Source: Cytophagales bacterium | Lineage (GTDB): Bacteria > Bacteroidota > Bacteroidia > Cytophagales > Cyclobacteriaceae | Direction: 5' to 3' | NCBI GenBank assembly: GCA_027317105.1 | Contig: DAHVFH010000229.1 | Span: 1-26,573 of the forward strand | Length of the DNA: 26,573 bases | In this document: in pieces, positions 16,251 to 23,061 of the stretch | Layout of the letters: each line of letters starts with the position of its first letter | Position numbering within the stretch: position 1 is the stretch's first letter | Program-made: the position numbers and the translations under genes | Notes under the pieces: generated by a model | Seen by the model: the letters and a program-made list of their open reading frames with translations, nothing else | What the model was told of the DNA's origin: nothing | The model's database searches: none

Positions 16251-16305
16251 AGACCGAAAATTTGTCCTCGGAAAACCGGTGCTTTTGATTGTCATCCCGG
16301 AAAAT

Positions 16306-19300
16306 TTAAAGCACAATATTTACAATTCTCCCTGGAACAATAATCACTTTCTTAGGCGCTTTGCCCTCCGTCCATTTTTGCACGGATTCGGAAGCCATCA
16401 CAATTTTTTCCATGTCGCTTACCGGCATGTCCAACGCAAAGTTCATTTTGGCGCGCACTTTTCCGTTGATCGAGATGGGGTATTCGAAATCATTTTCTTT
16501 CAGGTATTCCTCTTTGAATTCTGGATACCGTGCATTTAAAATGGAATCCCTATGACCTAACTTTTCCCAAAGTTCTTCTGTGATATGCGGTGCATAAGAT
16601 GCTAATACGATGGTGAGAGGCTCTAGAATTGCGCGCTTGTTGCATTTCACAGACGATAACTCATTGGCGCAGATCATGAATTCACTCACGGATGTGTTGA
16701 ACGAATAATGATCTACATCGTACTCCACTTTCTTGATCACTTTATGCAAGGCTTTCAATTCTTCCTTTGTAGGTTCTGCCTCAGAAACATTCCAGTTGCC
16801 GAGATTGTCATGAAATAAATTCCAAAAGCGTCTCAAAAATTTATATACACCATCGATCCCGCTCATGCTCCACGGCTTGGATTGTTCTAACGGACCGAGA
16901 AACATTTCGTACATACGAAGCGTGTCAGCTCCGTATTTATCAATGATATCGTCTGGATTAACAACATTGTATTTTGACTTGCTTATTTTTTCATTAGCCG
17001 AACCACAGATGTATTTTCCATCTTCTAAAATAAATTCTGCATTTGCAAAATCCGGCTTCCATTTTTTGAAAGCTTCAGTGTCAAGTTCCAAATCATTTAC
17101 GATATTGACATTAACGTGAAGCGAATCGGTATCATAGTTATCTATCAATCCAAAGGACACGAACTTATTTGTTTCCCTGATGCGATAAACAAACCTCGAA
17201 CTTCCTGTAATCATTCCTTGGTTGATCAGCTTCTTAAATGGTTCATCAAAACTCAAGTAGCCTAGGTCGTGCAATATTTTTACCCATAGGCGTGAATACA
17301 ACAAGTGCGCTACCGCATGTTCTGACCCTCCAATGTACACGTCCACCTGGTTCCAGTAGTCGAGTGCTTTTCGGTTAGCAAATTCTTTGGTGTTGTGCGG
17401 ATCCATGTAACGCAAAAAATACCAGGCAGCCCCTGCGTGGGTTGGCATCGTGTTGCTGTCACGCTTAGCGTTTTCTGAAAAATTAATCCAATCTTTTAGG
17501 TTGGCCAACGGCCCTTCGCCAGTTCCAGGAGATTTGAAATTATCCGTATCGGGCAATTTCAAGGGCAATTCATTATCATTAATCGGGTAAGGCATGTCAT
17601 CGCGATAAACTACTGGGAAAGGTTCGCCCCAATACCGTTGGCGACTCCAGCCCGCATCGCGCATTTTGTAATTTACCTGTCGCTTGCCGATCTCTTTTTC
17701 TTCCAGTTTACTGATCACTACATCAATGGCTTTGTGCATCACCATCCCGTTAAGGAAATCGGAATTTTCGAGGATGGCTTCCTTGGTGGGATTGGCTTCT
17801 TTGCCGTCAAAATATTTGCCGATGATGTTTGTGATCGGAATATTAAAATGTTTCGCGAATTTAAAATCGCGCTCATCGCCACAAGGTACTGCCATGATGG
17901 CGCCCGTGCCGTAGCCGGCCAACACGTATTCACTGATCCATACTTCAATTTTTCTGTTGTTGAAAGGATTGATTGCATACGCTCCGGTAAAACATCCGGT
18001 AATCTTTTTCACCTCAGCCATCCGATCAATTTCTGAGCGGCTCTCTACGTACTTTAAATACTGTTCAACTTCTTCTTTTTTGTCATTGGTCGTGATCGCT
18101 TTCACGATTTCGTGCTCAGGAGCAACGACCATGAAGTCAACTCCGAATATGGTGTCGGGACGAGTGGTGAATACGGTGATTTTCGCCTCACCCCGTACCT
18201 CTCCGGTGGAGAGGGGGTTAGACTCTTTTATTGAGGGCGATTTGTCAAGCGCAATTTTTATCTGAGAAAGAACTGATTTTAAATTGCTCTTAACCTCCTC
18301 ATTTGTAAATCGGATGACCTGAAAATCTTCGGCATTTAATACTACAGTTCTGGCATCATCAAATTCTTTATTGTCCTTATGATATTCACCATCGACTTCA
18401 ATAACCACTCGTTTATCAAGGCAAACAAAGTCTGCGATATAAGCGTCTATAGCATGTTGCCTTCTTATTTTATATCCAAGCTTACTATTTCTCAATTCTT
18501 CCCAAAGAATGCACTCCTCTTCAGTTTGATTTTTCCGATTGTCTCGTGAAAATTCTTTAAGGTACTTCCAATATTTTTTATCTGCAGTCTCCCTTCCCCT
18601 CACTGCTGTTCCCCTCTCCCCCGGAGAGGGGTTAGGGGTGAGGCGAAAGTCAATCAACGCACCCACACTCTTTCCAATCCAATTCCGTTGAATCTCCTTC
18701 ATCGAGTCGCTAAAATCAACCTTGTCCAGTCCATCCAACAAGCGCTCTGCATATTCGGTTATACGCAAACTCCATTGGCGCATTTGTTTTTTTACTACAG
18801 GAAATCCGCCCCGATAACTTACACCATTGATCACTTCATCATTGGCTAATACAGTGCCCAAGGCTTCGCACCAGTTTACATCCGTGTTCGCGAGATAGGC
18901 TAGCCGATATTGCATCAGGATTTCTTGTCGCTGCTTTTGGTTGAATGCTTTCCAGTCGTGAAGCGTGAATGTGACTTCGCCATTATTCAACTTGTATTTC
19001 GTGTTCGGAAAAGGATGTTCCGCATTTCCTTCATTTTCAAAAATCCAAGTGAGGGATGAAATCTTTTCGGCTTTTTTATTTTTCCGGTTATACCAACTGT
19101 CGAAAATTTGGAGGAAGATCCACTGTGTCCAGCGATAATAACTGGGATCACAGGTTTGTACTTCCCTACTCCAGTCGTAACAAAAACCGATTTTCCCCAG
19201 TTGGTTTTTATAATTCTTAATATTGTCTTGCGTTGACTTGGCGGGATGGACTCCGTGCTCTATTGCATATTGTTCAGCCGGCAAACCAAAGGCATCAAAC

Positions 19301-19542
19301 CCCATTGGATGCAATACATTAAATCCTTTTAAACGTTTGAATCGTGCTACGATATCCGAAGCGATGTAACCTAAGGGGTGGCCTACATGCAAGCCCGCAC
19401 CAGAAGGGTAGGGAAACATGTCCAGTACATAATATTTTGGTTTAGAAGGATCTTCTGTTACCCGATATACATTTCGTTTTTGCCATTCGGTGTGCCACTT
19501 CTCTTCAATGCGTTTAATCTCGTCTTTGCTGTAATCGCCCAT
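16306..19542 (-). CDS. leuS: Leucyl-tRNA synthetase with an embedded DUF559 nuclease domain
   Basis: This is class I leucyl-tRNA synthetase, which charges tRNA-Leu in the cytoplasm. HVGH (residues 52-55) is the HIGH motif, and KISKS (852-856) stands for KMSKS. The CP1 editing domain shows TTRPDT, then GTGAIMAVPCGDERD with its conserved Asp. The tail, with ITEELWEKLGH, is the anticodon-binding region. Length is 1078 residues, whereas about 920 remain when an insertion at about 299-454 is removed, the normal size for the phylum. The insertion breaks the editing domain between GALIDF and KITVFTTRPDT, at the first strand pair. It contains a DUF559 nuclease domain and repeat-derived linkers, with no stop or frameshift. 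The rest of the enzyme is complete, so it is probably functional as an insertion-bearing protein. Start ATG 19542 matches the family and has a promoter box upstream. Confidence 0.93.
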   Translation of the reverse strand: MGDYSKDEIKRIEEKWHTEWQKRNVYRVTEDPSKPKYYVLDMFPYPSGAGLHVGHPLGYIASDIVARFKRLKGFNVLHPMGFDAFGLPAEQYAIEHGVHPAKSTQDNIKNYKNQLGKIGFCYDWSREVQTCDPSYYRWTQWIFLQIFDSWYNRKNKKAEKISSLTWIFENEGNAEHPFPNTKYKLNNGEVTFTLHDWKAFNQKQRQEILMQYRLAYLANTDVNWCEALGTVLANDEVINGVSYRGGFPVVKKQMRQWSLRITEYAERLLDGLDKVDFSDSMKEIQRNWIGKSVGALIDFRLTPNPSPGERGTAVRGRETADKKYWKYLKEFSRDNRKNQTEEECILWEELRNSKLGYKIRRQHAIDAYIADFVCLDKRVVIEVDGEYHKDNKEFDDARTVVLNAEDFQVIRFTNEEVKSNLKSVLSQIKIALDKSPSIKESNPLSTGEVRGEAKITVFTTRPDTIFGVDFMVVAPEHEIVKAITTNDKKEEVEQYLKYVESRSEIDRMAEVKKITGCFTGAYAINPFNNRKIEVWISEYVLAGYGTGAIMAVPCGDERDFKFAKHFNIPITNIIGKYFDGKEANPTKEAILENSDFLNGMVMHKAIDVVISKLEEKEIGKRQVNYKMRDAGWSRQRYWGEPFPVVYRDDMPYPINDNELPLKLPDTDNFKSPGTGEGPLANLKDWINFSENAKRDSNTMPTHAGAAWYFLRYMDPHNTKEFANRKALDYWNQVDVYIGGSEHAVAHLLYSRLWVKILHDLGYLSFDEPFKKLINQGMITGSSRFVYRIRETNKFVSFGLIDNYDTDSLHVNVNIVNDLELDTEAFKKWKPDFANAEFILEDGKYICGSANEKISKSKYNVVNPDDIIDKYGADTLRMYEMFLGPLEQSKPWSMSGIDGVYKFLRRFWNLFHDNLGNWNVSEAEPTKEELKALHKVIKKVEYDVDHYSFNTSVSEFMICANELSSVKCNKRAILEPLTIVLASYAPHITEELWEKLGHRDSILNARYPEFKEEYLKENDFEYPISINGKVRAKMNFALDMPVSDMEKIVMASESVQKWTEGKAPKKVIIVPGRIVNIVL
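18178..18216. repeat. Inverted repeat, downstream end of the leuS insertion
   Basis: GATTTTCGCCTCACCCC is followed by a hairpin CCTCTCC-GGT-GGAGAGG. It is inverted relative to 18611-18651, with two bases fewer and a few mismatches. It is translated as the linker after the nuclease domain. Confidence 0.85.
18611..18651. repeat. Inverted repeat, upstream end of the leuS insertion
   Basis: A nine-pair hairpin CCCCTCTCC-CCC-GGAGAGGGG (18611-18631) is followed by TTAGGGGTGAGGCGAAAGTC. Its inverse matches 18178-18216. It is translated as the linker before the nuclease domain (LTPNPSPGERG), a peptide that I recall as a frequent product of this repeat class when read in this frame. Confidence 0.85.
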
Positions 19543-19570
19543 GGGTCAATAAAAAATCAGTTTGAAACAG

Positions 19571-19578
19571 CAAAAGTA
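19571..19578 (-). promoter_or_regulatory. Bacteroidota-type -7 promoter box of leuS
   Basis: On the minus strand the bases read TACTTTTG, an exact TAnnTTTG match, 28 bp before ATG 19542. No good TTG lies 19-21 bases upstream. It may also serve the DUF5686 gene that follows leuS. Confidence 0.5.
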
Positions 19579-19690
19579 GTTCAAACTTGCGAATCGTGTA
19601 GCGAAAATTTCTCGCAAATACGCTTGGGGTCAGCGTTGTTTATGCTTCATGGTCTTTTTTTCCGCGTGTATTAATTTATTGATGAAAGAT

Positions 19691-21001
19691 CTACTTCATG
19701 CCAGCCTTATCAATTCGTTTGGGTGTATCCGTACCCTCAACAATAGAAGTTGAGCTCAGTGCGATTGCCCGGATCGTGTTGGTGATATTGGAAATGTCCA
19801 TTGACTCAAATTCATCATCGACAGAATGGTAAAGTTTGTCGCTGTCGATCTGGTCAGTGGAAATGCTGTGTGCGGGCACGCCTAAACGGGCCAAAGTCGC
19901 GTTGTCGGAACGGTAAAATAAATTCTGCTCTGGATACGGATCCGGATGAATTTGAAAGGAAGTACCCGACAGATTTTTTTGTAGGATAGTTCCGAAATCA
20001 GATCGCTCAAAGCCCGTGATGAAAGCGTTGTTCGTTCCCCACTTCGAGGGCTTGCCAATCATTTCGATGTTGAACATTGCAATGACTTTATTTGCATCCA
20101 ATTGTTTTGAAAAATATTGTGAGCCATAGCCACCAATTTCTTCAGCCGTGAAGGCGACAAAAATGAGTGTTCGCTTATTGTCTTTTATTTTTTTGAAATA
20201 GCGAGCAAGCTCAATGACAGCGGTAGTTCCTGAGGCGTCATCGTCCGCACCATTCGCTATAGAATCGCCATTTATTTTTAACTTCTGAATTCCGATGTGA
20301 TCATAGTGGCCGGAGAAAACGACAAACTCTTCCGGTTTTGTTTGTCCTTTCAATACGCCCACCACATTGTTCATCTTGAAGGAAGTTATCTTTTGTGTCG
20401 CCTTCAAAGAATAAGAGGAGACCTTCATCTTTCCAAGAACAAAAACTTTGACGCTTTTCCGTCCGTTCATGAATCTTTTTTCAAAGAACCCCTTGAATTC
20501 TTTAAAATTGGACTTGAACTCGCTGGCTACTAAAATCATTGATGAAGAGGTGTCTTGCATCAATGGGAATGCTTTATCAAAAAAATACTGATCCTTGTTT
20601 GCAACACTTTTATCGAAGTCAATGGATTTTATTGTTAAACCGTTCTGCAAGCTGACCTCCGTTTTCTCAGAGGCAAGTATTAAATTTTCAAGTTCTACCT
20701 TTTCTCCATCGATAATTACTTCAAGATAGGTCGGACTGATTTGATCCTTCTGAAACTCCTGCTGAAACCCATTGTTGCCGCTCATAGGCTTAATTCCAAT
20801 TTTTTGAAATTCCTTTTCAATGAAGGCAGACGCTTTTGCGATTTTTTCAGGAATCATTGCCGGTCGCCCCATCATGTCATCAGCGGATAAGGTTTTGATG
20901 ATTCTTGAAACATCTTTCACTTTAATGATTTTGTTTTCTTTCTGGGCGAAAAGAAAGTATGGAAAGAAAACAAAAATGGCAATTACCTTAGTGAGATTCA
21001 T
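19691..21001 (-). CDS. Secreted M28 family metallopeptidase
   Basis: ATG 21001-20999 gives 436 residues with a signal peptide (about 1-20, ending YFLFAQ); the frame is open to 21058 but that part is not protein-like. The M28 zinc aminopeptidase ligands are visible: H232 in SGHYDHIG, the Asp in GADDDASG (253-255), E287-E288 in FTAEEIGG, E313 in NIEMIGK, and H392 in LYHSVDDEFE. The insertion at about 90-200, between the N-terminal helix and the catalytic part, looks like a protease-associated (PA) domain. It probably trims N-terminal residues from peptides in the periplasm or outside the cell. It has its own promoter box at 21034-21041 and is the last gene of a minus-strand group of three, 100 bp after the flavoprotein gene. 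Family confident; substrate unknown. Confidence 0.88.
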   Translation of the reverse strand: MNLTKVIAIFVFFPYFLFAQKENKIIKVKDVSRIIKTLSADDMMGRPAMIPEKIAKASAFIEKEFQKIGIKPMSGNNGFQQEFQKDQISPTYLEVIIDGEKVELENLILASEKTEVSLQNGLTIKSIDFDKSVANKDQYFFDKAFPLMQDTSSSMILVASEFKSNFKEFKGFFEKRFMNGRKSVKVFVLGKMKVSSYSLKATQKITSFKMNNVVGVLKGQTKPEEFVVFSGHYDHIGIQKLKINGDSIANGADDDASGTTAVIELARYFKKIKDNKRTLIFVAFTAEEIGGYGSQYFSKQLDANKVIAMFNIEMIGKPSKWGTNNAFITGFERSDFGTILQKNLSGTSFQIHPDPYPEQNLFYRSDNATLARLGVPAHSISTDQIDSDKLYHSVDDEFESMDISNITNTIRAIALSSTSIVEGTDTPKRIDKAGMK

Positions 21002-21033
21002 AGGACGGTCGTTGTAAAAAAAAAATATTCGGT

Positions 21034-21041
21034 CAAATATA
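21034..21041 (-). promoter_or_regulatory. Bacteroidota-type -7 promoter box of the M28 peptidase gene
   Basis: On the minus strand the bases read TATATTTG, an exact TAnnTTTG match, 32 bp before ATG 21001. The expected TTG about 20 bases further upstream is not clear. Confidence 0.5.
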
Positions 21042-21101
21042 AAAGCAGTTATCCACACTTCTTTTTATTATAAAACATCAAATTTTTTTGAGATCTAAAA
21101 G

Positions 21102-22247
21102 TCAAGTAAAAAGATTAGCCACCAACTCGCCCAAAGCCGGCCCATGTTTGAAGCCGTGCCCTGAGCCTCCGCCCAAAAACCAAATATTGTCGGCCTCTGG
21201 GTGCCGATCAAAAATAAAGTTTCCATCCGGTGAGTTTTCATAAGGGCAAACGCGATTCTCTATTAATGGTGCATTCTTTAGTTGAGGAAATCGATGGCCA
21301 ATAAATTCTCTTGCTTTGGCCAAGGTAATTGGGTTAGCCATACGGTCGCCAAAAGTAGGATCAAATTTTTCTCCCCGAATATCTACCCCAACTTTAAATC
21401 CTCTCCTGGCATTTCCGGCAATGCCGTAATAATAGTCCTGGCCATCAAGGTCAATCCAAGCGGGGAAATTATCGAGAAGAGCGGATTGTTCCTTCGGCAC
21501 ACCAAAGTAATACACTTCCTGTTTTGTACATATTATTTTCTCGCCAAGATATTCAGGAAATAGTTGGCCTAACCATGAGCCACAGGCAAAAAGATAAGCA
21601 TCAACAATAATTTTTTCGCCATTAGATAATCTCAGGTTTTCCAACTTGTGATTTGAAATATTCCCAGGTTCTGCATGAACTAGAAGATATTTTCCGCCTT
21701 CCTTGATAAAGGCCTCGTTGACGACCTGACAACTTTCGCGGGCTTTCAAGTAGCCCCCAAAGGGATCAAACCAGCCATGGTGAATGTCTTGTGTGTTTAC
21801 GGAAGGGTATTTCTTATTGATCTGTTCAACTGATAAATATTGGTATTCCGCTTTATATTTTTTTGCAAACGGAATGGAATCATCGATCAAGGGGTTTTTG
21901 TCCTGATAGCAAAACCATAAGACGCCCGAGTTGAAGAACAATTTTGTATTCCACCGTTCTTGGTGTTCTTTCCAAAGCTCAAGGGCACGAACATTCATCT
22001 TAAAATAAAATTCATTTGCACCGTAAGTAGAACGAATCACCCGTGTTTCATCTCCTGAGCTGCTGCGCGAGTTACCAGGTCCCCAGACATCGATTAACGT
22101 TACATCAAACCCGCTCCTTAATAAATAGAGTGAAGCCCAACCTCCAAATGCGCCCGCACCAATTACTGCGATTTTGGATTTTTTTGGAAGTCCAATCTTA
22201 TCTTGACGAAATGAGTTTGAAACTGGGGAAAAGGTATTGGTCGACAT
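21102..22247 (-). CDS. FAD-dependent amine oxidase, sarcosine oxidase / N-methyltryptophan oxidase family
   Basis: A 381-residue flavoprotein. The dinucleotide-binding site is GAGAFG (30-35), followed by LIDVWGPGNSRSSSGDETRVIRSTYG. That S-S-x-D-E-x-R-V-I-R-x-x-Y-G signature identifies the monomeric sarcosine oxidase (MSOX/SolA) family. The C-terminus has CPYENSPDGNFIFDRHP, then GGGSGHGFKHGPALGE. C334 corresponds to the cysteine that binds FAD covalently in that family. Family members oxidise N-methyl amino acids or pipecolate to an imine, releasing hydrogen peroxide. The extra 20 residues before the Rossmann fold are polar and without signal features. It lies 10 bp after the small membrane-protein gene, so the two are likely co-transcribed. 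Which amine is used cannot be told from the sequence. Confidence 0.87.
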   Translation of the reverse strand: MSTNTFSPVSNSFRQDKIGLPKKSKIAVIGAGAFGGWASLYLLRSGFDVTLIDVWGPGNSRSSSGDETRVIRSTYGANEFYFKMNVRALELWKEHQERWNTKLFFNSGVLWFCYQDKNPLIDDSIPFAKKYKAEYQYLSVEQINKKYPSVNTQDIHHGWFDPFGGYLKARESCQVVNEAFIKEGGKYLLVHAEPGNISNHKLENLRLSNGEKIIVDAYLFACGSWLGQLFPEYLGEKIICTKQEVYYFGVPKEQSALLDNFPAWIDLDGQDYYYGIAGNARRGFKVGVDIRGEKFDPTFGDRMANPITLAKAREFIGHRFPQLKNAPLIENRVCPYENSPDGNFIFDRHPEADNIWFLGGGSGHGFKHGPALGELVANLFT

Positions 22248-22257
22248 AGTAAAATAA

Positions 22258-22833
22258 TCAATTGGCCACGAGCCATTTATCCCACTCTAATGCGAAAGCA
22301 AGCGCGAGAAGTAGAAACATGAAAACCGCCAAACTTTGGTGAAACCAAGATGCTGAAATTTTAAATATCACGATTGATATAAGAAGCGCCAGGACAATGC
22401 AAGGGCCAACTAAATCCAAGGCCTCATAGTTCCTTATAAGGATATCATCAAGAAGCGATAGTAGGGCAAGTATAGACCCAAAGAGGAAAATCCTTCTATA
22501 ATTTTCGAAATAAAATTTTTTTAAGTCAATGATACCCTCACTAAAACCAAAAGGAAAGAGAAGACGGGCTAATATATATAGTACAACGGGATAAAGTAGA
22601 ATAAAGAGAAATACTGGAAGTCGCCACGGGCCATAACTTCTTAACTCAAAAGTAACCCACCATTCCTGAACATGAAGGACTAAGACTAAAAATACCAATA
22701 CTAAATGGGGCCAATATATTTTTACCCTTTCATTTTGATGGACAAGGTCTGCGATTCCGGTAAGGATTTGGGTGACACCCAACCCAAGAATAATGGATAT
22801 GAAAACGGTGACATATTCAAAAGCACTGATCAT
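22258..22833 (-). CDS. Small integral membrane protein of unknown function
   Basis: A 191-residue protein with about six hydrophobic segments: roughly 7-27, 42-60, 70-90, 112-130, 139-158 and 163-185. The first is followed by GLGVTQILTGIADLVH, whose conserved-looking G-x-G-x-T-x-I-L-x-G pattern is typical of a family of short bacterial membrane proteins with no assigned function. No transport or enzyme motif can be seen. The gene precedes the flavoprotein by 10 bp. The 228-bp gap upstream (22834-23061) carries the divergent actA promoter; no TAnnTTTG box for this gene was found. Confidence 0.72.
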   Translation of the reverse strand: MISAFEYVTVFISIILGLGVTQILTGIADLVHQNERVKIYWPHLVLVFLVLVLHVQEWWVTFELRSYGPWRLPVFLFILLYPVVLYILARLLFPFGFSEGIIDLKKFYFENYRRIFLFGSILALLSLLDDILIRNYEALDLVGPCIVLALLISIVIFKISASWFHQSLAVFMFLLLALAFALEWDKWLVAN

Positions 22834-22996
22834 ATTAGTTTAACCATTGTGTCTAATCTATTTTTAATATCGTTCTAAATTAGGTCTTTTTTGTTACTTT
22901 TAAGATGTTTTGAAGGGACGAGGAGCAATTTTCGGAATTTGTTTTTCAAAACTTGCATCAATCTTGAAAGAAAAATATCGCTGTGGATAAAATTTA

Positions 22997-23027
22997 TTTG
23001 AAATAATGCATTCACAGTGTAGATTTG
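22997..23027 (+). promoter_or_regulatory. Promoter of the Alternative Complex III operon
   Basis: TTTG (22997-23000) is followed after 19 bases by TAGATTTG (23020-23027), an exact match to both Bacteroidota -33 and -7 elements with proper spacing. The -7 box is 34 bp before ATG 23062. It is the best promoter in the window. Confidence 0.72.
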
Positions 23028-23061
23028 TGGCGTTCCGAATAAAAGCGGTTACCATATAACC

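Larger units (their letters stand above)
18178..18651 (-). mobile_element. DUF559 nuclease element with terminal inverted repeats, inserted in frame in leuS
   Basis: The segment is 474 bp, exactly 158 codons, and is bounded by inverted repeats. One end is GATTTTCGCCTCACCCC (18178-18194) with CCTCTCC-GGT-GGAGAGG (18198-18214). The other is the inverse of 18611-18651, beginning GACTTTCGCCTCACCCC, with CCCCTCTCC-CCC-GGAGAGGGG at 18611-18631. Each end holds its own hairpin. Between them, LeuRS residues about 324-432 match DUF559, a Vsr-like PD-(D/E)XK domain. Its features are TEEECILWEELR (340-351), RRQHAID (360-366), YIADF (368-372, D371), VIEVDGEYH (380-388: E382, D384, H388) and VIRFTNEEV (409-417). 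All usual core residues are present. The ends translate as linkers (LTPNPSPGERG and NPLSTGEVRGE). There is no in-frame ATG; GTG at V314 is the only plausible separate start near the front. The exact borders are uncertain by a few bases. Confidence 0.85.

Noticed and set aside
18178..18651. Intein in leucyl-tRNA synthetase
   Set aside because: The junctions lack the Cys/Ser/Thr at the first position and the His-Asn pair before the downstream junction that splicing needs, and no Hint-like blocks are visible. The ends are inverted repeats instead.
18178..18651. leuS as a disrupted pseudogene
   Set aside because: The frame is continuous through both junctions, and all motifs before and after the block are intact, so an insertion-bearing but expressed enzyme is the simpler reading.
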